Assembly: GCF_033568475.1 (NCBI RefSeq)
Contig: NC_133122.1
Span: forward strand, 188,003,449 to 188,067,448
Direction of reading: 5' to 3'
DNA from: Henckelia pumila
Lineage: Eukaryota; Streptophyta; Magnoliopsida; Lamiales; Gesneriaceae
DNA length: 64,000 nt
The notes under the pieces are model-generated. The model worked only from the letters and a program-made list of their open reading frames with translations, searched no databases and was not told the origin of the DNA. The translations under genes and the position numbers were made by a program. Each line of letters begins with the position of its first letter. The first letter of the stretch is position 1. Positions 53,739-64,000 of the stretch are shown here, one piece after another.

Positions 53739-55252
53739 TCCATCCCTTCTTGAAAAGGATTTGTCCTCAAATTTTGATCATCACCTACATCAAACGGAGA
53801 TAAATCAGAAACATTAAAAGTAGCACTGACATTATACTCACCTGGCAAATCTAATTTGTAAGCATTGGCGTTGATGCGCTCCAATACTTGAAACGGTCCA
53901 TCGCCTCTGGGTAGAAGCTTTGAGCGCCGTTTTTCAGGAAACCGCTCTTTCCTCAAATGCAACCACACCCAATCTCCTGGTTCAAACACAACTCTCTTCT
54001 TTCCCTTATTTGTTTGCTTTGTATACTGCAAATTCTTTTTCTCAATGTTCGCCTTCACTTTTTCATGCAAATTTCTCACAAATTCCGCCTTTTTCTTACC
54101 ATCCATGTTAACCCTTTCACTCATAGGTAAAGACATCAAATCCAACGGGGTTAAAGGATTAAAATCATACACAATTTCAAAGGGTGAAAAATTTGTAGTA
54201 GAATGCACACTACGATTATATGCAAACTCAACAAATGGCAAACATTCTTCCCAACTCTTCAAATTCTTTTTAATTATAGTACGCAACAAAGTTCCTAACG
54301 TCCTATTAACAACTTCAGTTTGACCATCCGTTTGAAGATGACAAGTAGTCGAAAACAGTAATTTAGTACCAAGTTTGCACCATAATGTTTTCCAAAAGTA
54401 GCTCAAAAAACAAGTATCTCTATCAGACACAATACTCCTAGACATGCCATGCAATCTAACAATTTCATTAAAGAACAAGTCCGCAACATGAGATGCATCA
54501 TCAGATTTATGACACGCAATAAAATGAGCCATCTTAGAAAATCTATCAACCACAACAAAAATTGAATCCCTCCCCTTCTTAGATCTCGGTAGTCCTAAAA
54601 CAAAGTCCATAGAGATATCTACCCACGGTTCACTAGGAACAGGAAGTGGAGTATACAAACCATGTGGTTGTTGTCTAGACTTTGCTTTCCTATAAGTCAC
54701 ACATCTTTCGCAAATTTTCTCAACATCATGCTTCATATGTGGCCAATAAAAATGTTCATGCAAAGTTTCATAAGTTTTAGCCACTCCAAAATGCCCCATT
54801 AAACCACCCCCATGTGATTCCTTAACAAGTAATTCACGAATAGATGACTTAGGAACACACAACTTATCCTCCTTAAACAAATACCCATCATGCATGAAGA
54901 ATTTATCTTTTGGACCATGCAAACATGACGCATACATCTCACCAAAATCAAGATCACTAGGATATAACTCTTTCACATACTCAAATCCTAAGAATTTAGA
55001 ATCTAGAGTAGATAAAAGTACATACCTTCGTGATAGAGCATCCGCTACCACATTTTCCTTCCCTTGCTTGTATTTGATAACGTAGGAAAAAGTTTCCACA
55101 AACGCCACCCACTTGGCATGTCTCTTGTTCAGCTTTTGTTGTCCTTTGAGATGCTTCAAAGACTCATGATCTGTATGAATCACAAATTTTTTTGGTCTCA
55201 AATAGTGTTGCCATGTCTCAAATACCCTTACCAACGCATAAAAATCCTTGTC
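53417..55252 (-). pseudogene. F RNase H and integrase, running into the 3' LTR
   Basis: After a TAA at 55255-55253 the frame is open for over 600 codons. RNase H includes [15 protein letters not shown] and [11 protein letters not shown]. The integrase finger has [20 protein letters not shown] and CERC. The core keeps [28 protein letters not shown] and [14 protein letters not shown], so the three catalytic acids are present. The C-terminal part has [20 protein letters not shown] and [10 protein letters not shown]. The tail beyond about 53738 is encoded by the LTR. Only the upstream stops prevent one long protein. Confidence 0.93.
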
Positions 55253-56614
55253 TTAGGTAGGATAATTCAAGGACGCCCCACTTAGCTTCTCACTGAAGTA
55301 TGCAATCGGTCTCCCACCTTGCATCAAGACACCTCCAATCCCTACACCTGATGCATCACATTCAATTTCAAAGGTATTAGAAAAATCAGGTAAAACAAGT
55401 AAAAGAGCATTAATTAATTTATGCTTGACAATATTAAAAGACTTCTCTTGCTCCTCGCCCCAATGGAATGGAACGTTCTTTTTGATCACCACAGTCATAG
55501 GTGCTGCCAAAGTACTGAAATCTTTCACAAATCTCCTATAGAAACTTGCAAGGCCCTGAAAACTTCGAACTTGACCAATAGAAGTAGGCGTTGGCCAATC
55601 TCGAATTGCACTTACCTTGTCCTCATCAACTCTGACACCTTGGGAACTCACAACAAAGCCAAGAAACACAAGTTCTTTTGTACAAAACGCACACTTTTTC
55701 AAGTTAGCATACAAATGTTCAGCTTTTAGTGTGATTAGCACAATTCTCAAGTGTTCGACATGCTCATCCAAATTTTTGCTATACACCAAGATATCATCAA
55801 AATATACCACAACAAATTTTCCAATATAAGCACGCAACACATGATTCATCAATCTCATAAAAGTGCTAGGTGCATTAGTTAGTCCAAAGGGCATAACTAA
55901 CCACTCATACAAGCCATATTTAGTTTTAAAAGCAGTTTTCCACTCATCACTTTCTCTCATCCTAATTTGATGGTAACCACTTTTTAAATAAATTTTACTA
56001 AAGACGCTAGAACCATTCAACTCATCCAACATATCATCTAGTCTAGGAATAGGATGCCTATACTTGATGGTAATGTTATTAATGGCTCTACAATCCACAC
56101 ACATTCTCCATGAACCGTCTTTCTTAGGAACCAACAAAACGGGCACTGCACAAGGAGACATAGACTCACGTATAAACCCCTTATCAAGAAGTTCACTTAC
56201 CTGCCTTTGTAGTTCTTTTGTTTCCTCCGGGTTGCTCCTATACGCTGGACGGTTTGGCAACGCACTTCCGGGCACAAAATCAATTTGATGCTCAATCCCC
56301 CTCAAAGGTGGTAATCCTTGAGGCAAATCCTCTGAAAATAAATCTTCAAATTCCTGCAAAAGAGAAACAACATTGCTCGAAAGATTTCCGGCTATATCAC
56401 TTGTGTTAAGGAGAAACTCCTTATAGAAAATCAACACAAGTGGAGTATGCTCATGTAAAATCTCTCGCAACTCACTCTTTTGGGCCATAAATATTTTTTT
56501 ATCGGCATCTTTTCTCTCAATTTCTTATTCATCTTTTTTTCTCTGAATCATTTTTTTTCTAAGGCCATCTCACTTTTTTTTTTACTCTTTTTTTCGGCCT
56601 CTTCTTTCTTTTTC
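55253..56614 (-). pseudogene. F reverse transcriptase
   Basis: It contains [55 protein letters not shown] and the active site [13 protein letters not shown], intact. RNase H starts at [18 protein letters not shown]. The frame ends at TAA 55255-55253 in NYPT, where a Tyr codon is expected. It is in frame with both the protease upstream and the integrase downstream. Confidence 0.93.
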
Positions 56615-57199
56615 TTTTTAGAGATGGTCCTCCAACACTTGCTTTGGAGTCATAGGTAATAATACAATAGGCTCTTTTTTCAAGGTAAAAGAATAACGAT
56701 TTTTAAAACCGTCATGTATCACCTTTCTATCAAATTGCCACGGCCTACCCAACAAAATATGACAGGCTTGCATAGGCACCACATCACACAACACTTCATC
56801 TACATACTTACCAATGGAAAACGGTACTACCACCTGCTTATGCACTCTCACCTCCGAGCTATCATTAAACCACTGCAATTTATAAGGTTGAGGATGCTTT
56901 ATAACAGGCAAACTCAACTTTTCCACCAGCTCATAACTCGCTACATTAGTGCAACTCCCACTATCAATAATAACACTACATACTTTGTTATTCACAAAGA
57001 ATCTAGTATGGAATAAATTCTCCCTTTGAGTTTCTTCGTCCTCCTTTTGTTGTACATTCAACACTCTCCTGGTCACTAACAATTCTCCAACCACCGCATC
57101 ATAACCCTCTTCATCAGGATCCTCCAACGCAAGCATACTATCATATTTCTCATCCTCATTCTCCGACTCAATCTCACCACCAGCATTCATAATCATAAT
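56615..57199 (-). pseudogene. F protease region
   Basis: An acidic lead (MIMNAGGEIESENEDEKYDS) is followed by the retropepsin-like domain with VIIDSGSCTNVASYELVEKL, with the catalytic Asp-Ser-Gly present, and by HILLGRPWQFDRKVIHDG. Stops bound it at 57202-57200 and 56617-56615, in the frame of its neighbours. Confidence 0.9.
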
Positions 57200-58258
57200 T
57201 TTTTAATTAGGACACTGACTGGCAATATGACCAAGTCCTTGACATCTAAAACATTTAATATCCCTAGAACGAGTATTAGTAGTTTCAGGTGTACCTTTAC
57301 CCACTTGTTTTGGTGCCTCCAATTTGGTGTCAAATTTTGGCTTGGATACCGACTTGTTGTCCTCCCATTTTGCAACGCTTGGACGCCAAGGAGTTGACGA
57401 TCCTCCACCGATAGGAAGTCGACCAGCTCCTCTCCTCTTGAGCTGCTGCTCCACCTTCATGGATGTCTGCACCATCTCATCCAAATCAAAACAGTGGCGA
57501 AGCTCCACTTGATCTTGGATTTCTCTATTCAAACTGCACAAACATCTGGCCATGGTAGCTTCATTATCCTCCTCAATGTTGGCCCGGATCATCGTGGTTT
57601 CCAACTCCTTGTAGTAATCCTCCACGCTTCATGGACCTTGCTTTAGAGTTTGTAATCGCCTGTACATGTCACGATAATAATAGTTAGGCACAAACCGCTT
57701 CTTCATGACATGCTTCATCTCCTCCCACGTCTCAATAGGCGGCTCTCCACACCTCCTTCTAATGGTCACTAATTGATCCCACCAGATTAACGCATAGTCT
57801 ACAAACTCAACCACTGCCAACCTCACTTTCTTAAGGTCAGAATAGTGATGGCAATCAAACACAAACTCCACACGCTTCTCCCATTCCAAATACGCCTCCG
57901 GGTCAGACTTCCCATGAAACGCTGGAATTTTCATCTTAATACTACTAATATTTACATCCTCCTTACTGCACTCCGTATGTTTTCCTCGTACTGCTTCTCG
58001 CCTATGTCTAACCCCATGTACTCTTCTCTCTCCATCCCAATTCTCATCAAAACTCTCCTCATCTCCTTCAAAATTATTCCCCTTCCTATCTTTATTTTTT
58101 TTTCCACTACCACTACTCTCCTCCAATCTACTCATCCGCTCATGAAGAGGTTCCAACTCCGACCTCATCACCCTAGTAAATTTCCCCATCAACGCCTCCA
58201 TTTGAACCTTGGAAATTCCTTGGTTCACACTTTTACTAGCATCTTTATTAGGATTCAT
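57200..58258 (-). pseudogene. F Gag
   Basis: The likely start is Met 58258-58256 (MNPNKDASKSV). A charged region with HERMSRLEESS is followed by MKIPAFHGKSDPEAYLEWEK and FVPNYYYRDMYRRLQTLKQG, a capsid form common in chromovirus Gag. A TGA at 57628-57626 breaks the frame before SVEDYYKELETTM. The nucleocapsid knuckle CFRCQGLGHIASQC is intact. The frame ends at TAA 57202-57200. Confidence 0.92.
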
Positions 58259-58762
58259 GGTACCTGCAAGAAAAAGGTTAGTAGTAAAATTCCTCACACA
58301 AGTTCTCACAGATCACTCCAAACGAATCACTCCAACACTCTTTTTCTTTCCACTCAATTTATGTAGGCTTTTGCTTTGTGTAAAAGTGAATCAAACTCTC
58401 AAGTTCACAACTTTTAGACGCTTGAAGATCGATTCTCGAAGATCGACAAAAACAAGAAGAAGAAATTTATGGATGCTCGAATTTTGACTCGCACCCAAGG
58501 ATGAACAAGAACAAAAATTGTCCACAAGTTATCTTGCTTCTTCTATATTATTATTATTTTTTTTTTGAAGCCCCCTTTTTTTTTTAATTTATAACTTGTA
58601 GCACAAGACACGAGACTTGGATAACAAGTTTGAAAGAATGACACAAAAATTTGAGATGAGATAGATGAAGAACGAAGAACGACGAACGATGAACGAAGAA
58701 TGAAGAACGAAGAAAGTATATAGATTAAAGAAGGATACGACTTACTTGAATCAAAACCTTAG

Positions 58763-58774
58763 GCTTTGATACCA
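58763..58774 (-). other. F primer binding site
   Basis: The minus strand reads TGGTATCAAAGC, two bases from the 5' LTR. It is a common variant of the Met-tRNA site. Confidence 0.8.
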
Positions 58775-58776
58775 AA

Positions 58777-59665
58777 TGATATGAATCTTATGTATGAAAG
58801 GCAACACGATTTCAACGAATCTCACCTCAATTAGATAACAAAAGAATTCAAAGATTTTTGTCCCGACTTTGAAACAAGTAACAGATTTTGGAATCTCCAC
58901 CATAAGTTGAACCTGTAACTAGCAAAAGAGAATTCACGATAGAAAACAATCGAAGATTCAAATTAGACCTTCAAAGGAACCTGTCTTTGACAACCCAATT
59001 GAAAATCGATTGACAAACGCCACAAAGCTATGGAACTTTGATAAGTTTGATTTTGGGTAAAGCAAAAGCTTTGATAAAATTCTAAAAAAAATTTTGTATT
59101 GAATAATCAATAATCTGAAAATCTTAGTTATCATTAAAATAATGAATGTTGTAGTACTTATATTACAACCCTAAAGTTTTCTAGTAGGAATAAAAGACCT
59201 AAAATAAACAAAGTAAATCCAAAATATTAAAAATCCCGAACACACACACAAAAACCTTTGGTGCATGTAAAAGGTCATGGCGCGGGCGCGCCGAAGTTGC
59301 GCAGACAATGGCGCGGGCGCGCGATAAGGTAGCATGGGTGCTCCGAGAGTTCGCAAAAACATCGTCAATTTGGCATCCGTAAGCGCGGGCACGCTTCTTC
59401 TTCGCAAAATAATGGCGCGGGCGCGCCTTTGCTTCGAGCAGGGTCTTCAATTTTTTCACTTTCTTGACCTCCTTTGACCTCAATAAGATTATAACTTCCT
59501 CCAAATTGAATATCAAGAAATCCAACGCCCTCTTATGTCTTCAGCAACAAAGATTGAAGTGCTTCCTTAAACTTCTGAGCTCGGCCTCTCGTAATCGGTC
59601 CTCGTGGTATCTCCAACGGATCCTTAGTCACTTGATCAGCATGCGAGCCATCCATGATCGCATCA
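58777..59665 (-). repeat. F 5' LTR (889 bp)
   Basis: It is collinear with the 3' LTR but lacks several short segments (one of about 35-40 bp near 59165 and one near 59428). It carries the same palindromic cluster. Confidence 0.92.
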
Positions 59666-59670
59666 CCTTA

Positions 59671-60899
59671 GGTGTTATAGTTTGGTTTTAACCTAGACCA
59701 TTTAAATTCTGGAACCATGAAGTTTATGGCATAGGATGGTGATAGGTTGATCAAGTAACAAGCAGTAGAGGCTGCCTCTGCCCAAAATTTAGAAGGTAGT
59801 CCACTCTCACTACGTATGCATCTCACCTTGTTCATGATAGTTCTATTCATGCGTTCTGCAACTCCGTTTTGTTGTGGTATATATGTGAAAGTCCTATGTC
59901 TAGCAATACCATTCTTAGCACAATATTCATCAAAATCATGATTGCAAAAATCCAATCCATTATATGTTCTTAATACCTTTATTTTGTTTCCAAATTGATT
60001 TTCAACTAATTTTTTCCATTCAACAAACTTACTAAAAGCTTGACCCTAGTTTTCAGAAAATAGATCCAAACCTTTCTAGAATAGTCATCAATTAAGAAAA
60101 TGAAATATTGGCATTTAGAGAGTGATTGAGGTACCTTAGAGGACCCCCAGAGATCATCATGTATGTAATCCAGAGGTGACTTTGTCTTGTGAGTGGCTGT
60201 ATTGAAGCTTAGTCTATGTGTCTTACCTAAGACACAATTCTCACAGAAGTCCAGTTTGCTGATTTGTTTGGAATCTAGCAGCCCTTGCTTGCACAACTCT
60301 TGTAGCCCTTTTAGGCTCATATGGCCGAGCCTTTGATGCCAAAGGAGTGTATGATTTTTATCAGATGCAGTCACATGAGTTTCAGATGATAATGTTATCC
60401 CTTGAAGCACATACAGTCCTTGTTTCAGGGTAGCTTTCATTATAACTAATGAACCCTTTACTACCTTAAGTATGCCTCCTTGTTCTTTGTAGCTTAAGCC
60501 CTTCTGATCTAAGGTACCTAAAGAGATTAAGTTTCTCTTTAGATCAGGAATATATCTTACTTCAGATAAGATCTTTACTGAGCCATCCCACATCTTTAGT
60601 TTTACTGATCCAGTACCATGAATCTTACATGATTCATTGTTTCCCAGCAACACATGACCTGTATTTACTTCTTCAAAGTCTGAAAACCAGTCCCTCCTAG
60701 GAGACATATGATAGGTACATCCTAAATCTAGAATCCATTCATCTTTTGGATCATCTATTGAAATAGTTAAGACCTCACCCTCTTCATATCCTTCCAACAG
60801 GTTTGCTGCATCAGTAGCATTGAATGTTCCTATCCTTGATTCACTTTCCTTTGAGGGAAGAATCTTCTTATATATCCTTCCTTCTTGAAAGACCAGCAA
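59671..60899 (-). pseudogene. E protease and integrase
   Basis: The protease site is WILDLGCTYHMSP, where copia elements usually have DSG; the Asp is kept. The integrase finger has LWHQRLGHMSLKGLQELC and CENCVLGKTHR. The core starts YIHDDLWGSSKVPQS. The frame is lost near 60010-60060. The next frame reads VLRTYNGLDFCNHDFDEYC, where the second catalytic Asp is replaced by Tyr (TAT at about 59964-59966). It then reads HRTFTYIPQQNGVAERMNRT with the Glu. F interrupts the gene at 59665. Confidence 0.9.
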
Positions 60900-61609
60900 T
60901 TCCTCTTTGGTCTTGACTTAGACCTTGATTTAGATCTCCATCTATTGCTCGAATTTTTTCTTTCAAGAGATCTCCCTCTAACATTTAACCCTTCACCAGC
61001 AGGCTTTTGAAGCTTTCCATTAGCCTTCAAGTCCAATTCCTTAGAATATGCAGCCCCTGTCACTTCTTCAAGGGTAAGTGTTTCCCTGCCATACTTCAAG
61101 GTATCCCTCAACTGATCATATGCTTTCGGTAGAGAGTTAAGTAGGAAGATTGCTTGGTCTTCCTCATCAATCTTCACCTCCATATTCTCAATATCAGATA
61201 ACAACTTGGTGAATTCATCAATGTTCTCATCAATGGACTTGCTTTCATCCATTTTGTAGCTATAAAACTTTTGTTTCAGATATATTCTATTGGGTAGTGC
61301 CTTTGTCATGTACAACTATTCCAGCTTCAGCCACATTTTAGCAGCTGTCTTCTCCCTAACAACCTTTCTGAGAATTTGATCACTCAAGCTAAGAACAATC
61401 GTGTTTCTTGCCTTCTTTAATATCTCAACATTGTTTTCTTTCATACTCGGAATAGCAGATTCACCTTGCAATGCATCATCCAATCCAAGATTTGCAAGAT
61501 GTGCAATCATCTTTTCTCTCCAAAGATTAAAGTCGTTCTTTCCATCAAATTTCTCCACCTCAAATCTCGAAGTGGACATCGTTAAAGAGTTCCCCTGGCC
61601 AGTAGACAT
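60900..61609 (-). pseudogene. E Gag
   Basis: The start is at Met 61609-61607 (MSTGQGNSLTMSTSRFEVEK). FDGKNDFNLWREKMIAHLAN is the copia capsid lead. AKMWLKLE is followed by TAG 61318-61316 in place of Gln, then LYMTKALPNRIYLKQKFYS and LLNSLPKAYDQLRDTLKYG. The zinc knuckle is destroyed: CWSFKKEGYIRRFF keeps only the first Cys of Cys-x2-Cys-x4-His-x4-Cys. Confidence 0.9.
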
Positions 61610-61712
61610 CCTTCTCAAGAAAATCCTCAACGAGAGTCAATACAGAGATCTAGAATAAGAAGATTTGATGCAGCAAGATTCGAACCCTTGAGCCCAAGAT
61701 ATTAAATATCAG

Positions 61713-61724
61713 GCTCTGATACCA
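61713..61724 (-). other. E primer binding site (initiator-Met tRNA)
   Basis: The minus strand reads TGGTATCAGAGC, two bases from the 5' LTR. Confidence 0.92.
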
Positions 61725-61726
61725 CT

Positions 61727-62311
61727 TGTTGAAGCACAGAACACCAGAAAAAAAATACCACGCACAGCAGCAGAAAGCACACACAACCACAATGAAGACT
61801 AATAATAACCGAAAACATAAAAGCACAAGAACACAAGAGATTACTTGGTTCGGATTGAGATCAATCCTACATCCAAGGATCTGGGAATCTTCCCATGTGA
61901 ATTCACTACTCTACGACCAAATCAAGTTCAATACAATCGATTCTAATCTATAAACCTCAAGCTCAAATTACAGAGTCTTCGTCTATAGCAATCAAGAACC
62001 AGGAATGACAAAAGAATGATCTTCGAAGTTCCATCTCTCCTCAGTTGCTCTTCGAAGATGACTCTTTAATTCCAGATGGAAATCCCCTTTAAAGTTCTTC
62101 AGAGAACAAGATCGAACATGGAAGAGAGATAATAGATCTTAATCGTGATAACTCCTTATGCACCGATTAAAGCCCCTTAAACTGACTTTGAGCTAACTAA
62201 CGGCCATAACTAACCAAGATTATGTCCTAGCCATCATATCAAAGTTTTAACCTCTGGATTGATCCTAGCCGTCCAAAGAAACTTAATTCAAAGTCAACAC
62301 AAGTCATCACA
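61727..62311 (-). repeat. E 5' LTR (585 bp)
   Basis: It matches 48664-49247 with few differences, has the same termini and is followed by the duplication GTTTA at 62312-62316. Confidence 0.95.
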
Positions 62312-62316
62312 GTTTA

Positions 62317-63112
62317 AACACATATCAATTATATTTACATCTGACAGCTGATGAATAATTTTATTAAGTACATTTAATTAGATAAATGACTGTTTGTTTA
62401 TCATTTGGTATCGTATTCAATCATTTGGATTTCATATTATTCACTATATATTTTTAATATTTTATTAAATTTTATTTATGCAAGTATGTAAATTGTATTT
62501 GTAAGTAACAACAATGATTAATATTGGATTTTACGAGGATGTGGTGGATGAAGCCTGAAGGTGCTCTACGAACCAGTTTGCTAATTTTTTATGTTAGATT
62601 TTGTTGCTTGTACTAGAACTAAATTTTTATGTATATGTTTTTAGAGCATAGCTATATGTAAGTTTTGTTTATTTGTAATATTGACTTGATAATTGGGAGA
62701 AGTCAAAATGACAATCATGTAACAGTACTTTGATTTTTATGAAAATTTTTATTTATGTTTCAATTTGATTTGTTATCTATGTGAATTTTGCGTCAGAACA
62801 GATTATTATTTCATAACATGGATTATTAAAATTAATACATAATAATTATATTTGTCATTGTAAAATTAATATAAAGACATTTTAAAAAGTCTTTTAAAAT
62901 AACAAATGATGACACTTTCAATGTTCTTATAAATTAGCATAAGAGACATTTATATATGTCACAATAGCTCAGTTAGTGAGACATTTTAAATAGCGTTTAT
63001 AAATGACCTATAGTGACAATTTTTGTTGTCCTTATAAATAAGCATATAAAGCATACATAAGTGTCAGTAAAAATGAACATTTCCTGACATTTTAAGTTGT
63101 TCTAAAGTCCTT
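62317..63112. other. Right part of the CACTA-like element
   Basis: AT-rich. Repeats such as AGAGACATTTATATATGTCAC, GACATTTTAAATAG and CAGTAAAAATGAAC at 62870-63100 match the left subterminal class. A short readable segment near 62535-62560 (GFYEDVVDEA) is not identified. It ends where an LTR begins. Confidence 0.55.
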
Positions 63113-64000
63113 TGTAGCACCTAAGATTTCATAATTTAAATTCCATGCCTAAAATTTTTTTTTTAATAATTATGATTTTAATTGCTTGGAATTAATTGCT
63201 TAAGCTTCCTTTAAAGTTCTAGTGCTCAAATATTTTAAGTTATTTATTACTGAAATTTTTGAAACAGTGACTTCCGGTTCCGGAATTTGGCGATGGTGGA
63301 TTTCGGCGGTAAATTCCAAGATTTGTTATTTTAAAAGCTTAGTAGGGAGGAAGGAGGAAATTTAGATGAGAGTTAAAAAGTTAGAAGTTTCCGGGTATCA
63401 AAAATCATTTTTCTTATTATTGCAATATTAGGCTTATTCTTTAAATTTTTCAAAAGTTAGAATTTCATAAACCCGGATTAGTAAAACCCAATTTAATATT
63501 TTAATTTGGGGTTTTTAAACTTAGGAATTTTATTAGTGTAAGTTAGTAGGCAAAGTTGTACTTTAAAGTTGTACTTTTAAAGCAACACTCACACCTACTT
63601 TTAATTACTTACACATATGCTTACACACACATGTACACACTACACACTCAACTTTTAAACACAAATTAAAACATTTTTGGGAAACCCTAGCCCCATTTCT
63701 ATCAAAAGAGCCGATTCCCTCCCCCCTCTCTTTTCCTTCTCTTCCCTTCCCTTCGGCTGTCCCCTTCTCCAAGCTCCAGTCGTCGCCGGAGGACCACCTA
63801 GGGAGGTTGTTCTTGAAGTTAGTCAAGTGTTTCCAGCCTTCATCCCTCTCATTTCGATTTTCTTGGGTTTTTGGTAGGCAAGGCAAGTATGAGCATTCCT
63901 TGGGCATTCAAACTAGCTATTATGTTCTTGTTCCTAGCTTTTTCTTAAATTTCAAAATGATTGTGATTTTTCAACATGTAGGGCTCTATTTTACCTCTGA
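63113..64000 (+). repeat. Start of a gypsy-type LTR, cut by the window edge
   Basis: It starts TGTAGCACCTAAGATTTC, the usual form of gypsy LTR starts. A TATA box is not clear. A pyrimidine-rich leader (63718-63785, CCCTCCCCCCTCTCTTTTCC) is like the 5' leader of a transcript. The other end is outside the window. TCCTT at 63108-63112 may be the target duplication. It could be a solo LTR or a whole element. Confidence 0.6.

Larger units (their letters stand above)
52786..59665 (-). mobile_element. F: Ty3/gypsy chromovirus-like retrotransposon (6880 bp) inside E
   Basis: It is flanked by CCTTA (52781-52785 and 59666-59670). The LTRs are 52786-53738 (953 bp) and 58777-59665 (889 bp). Gag, protease, RT, RNase H and integrase lie in one reading frame on the minus strand, broken only by four single stops. 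The pol frame runs 322 bases into the 3' LTR, a feature reported for CRM-type chromoviruses. The Gag style also fits, but a tree would be needed. Confidence 0.93.
48664..62311 (-). mobile_element. E: Ty1/copia retrotransposon, split by elements F and G
   Basis: It is flanked by GTTTA on both sides (48659-48663 and 62312-62316). The LTRs are 48664-49247 and 61727-62311 (584 and 585 bp, TGTTGAAGCACAG...GTCATCACA), very similar. On the minus strand the order is primer site, Gag, protease, integrase, RT, RNase H: integrase before RT marks it as copia. Without F and G it would be about 5.4 kb. Confidence 0.95.
41377..63112. mobile_element. CACTA-like DNA transposon carrying host gene fragments, invaded by retrotransposons
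   Basis: The left end GACTACAAGAAAAAAGGGC differs by one base from the classic CACTACAAGAAA start. It is followed by many inverted and direct copies of AGTGACATTTATAAATGTC-like motifs (41396-41830), typical CACTA subterminal repeats. The same motifs recur near 46200-46330 and at 62870-63090 on the right. The right terminus is not clear because an LTR begins at 63113. No transposase is seen, so the element is non-autonomous. It carries LRR, importin and hydrolase fragments. Confidence 0.6.

Noticed and set aside
63605..63907. 100-residue minus-strand frame at the right edge
   Set aside because: It reads a pyrimidine-rich leader of a likely LTR backwards, giving Gly/Glu/Lys runs. No motif.

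Overview
This is a gene-poor stretch of plant nuclear DNA, from a eudicot and possibly an asterid (the family-level guess is weak). It is built almost entirely of nested transposable elements. No intact host gene is visible. The evidence is Ty3/gypsy and Ty1/copia polyproteins with plant-type tRNA primer sites (initiator-Met and Asp), long LTRs with TG...CA ends, a CACTA-like transposon carrying intron-bearing pieces of plant genes, a MULE-like transposase remnant and two tRNA-like short elements.

Layout. (1) 1-13775: a decayed Tekay-type chromovirus, TE1 (+ strand, 3' LTR 3863-5222), sits in the gag of a minus-strand gypsy element, TE2 (5' LTR 5790-8945). TE2 adjoins a tRNA-like short element (8946-9142). 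That in turn lies against the truncated 5' LTR of H (9143-13775), a non-autonomous Tat/Athila-like element with an Asp primer site. (2) 13776-37476: terminal exons of a MULE-like gene, split by a 2584-bp solo LTR (13905-16488, duplication GTCAT) and by a 20-kb insertion (16686-36973, duplication GGAGG). The large insertion has S-family (tRNA-like) ends and decayed gypsy sequence. It contains Athila-like element B (18076-35156, duplication ATGGA), whose 5' LTR contains the complete Tekay-type element C (18986-26394, duplication CTTGG). (3) 38466-41038: 5'-terminal fragment of another minus-strand Tekay element, D. (4) 41377-63112: a CACTA-like transposon carrying fragments of an LRR receptor-kinase-like gene, an importin-5/karyopherin-beta3 gene and an alpha/beta-hydrolase gene, plus a GAGCTCGAG-rich MITE. 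It was invaded by copia element E (48664-62311, duplication GTTTA). E contains gypsy element F (52786-59665, duplication CCTTA) and a solo LTR, G (50697-52068, duplication AACTC). (5) 63113-64000: the start of another LTR that runs off the window.

The target-site duplications and the restored continuity of broken reading frames give a relative insertion order. The MULE-like gene and the CACTA element are oldest in their blocks, and C, F, G and the solo LTR are among the latest insertions. All pol genes seen are broken, mostly by single-base stops such as TGG to TGA and CAG to TAG, though F keeps its visible catalytic residues.

The most unusual items are: a basic Cys-rich ORF after pol in element B (31244-31876) that resembles nucleic-acid-binding proteins of carlavirus-like plant viruses; clusters of short GC-rich palindromes upstream of TATA-like boxes in several unrelated LTR families; a tRNA-like element with 43-bp inverted ends; and intron-bearing host-gene fragments inside the CACTA element.
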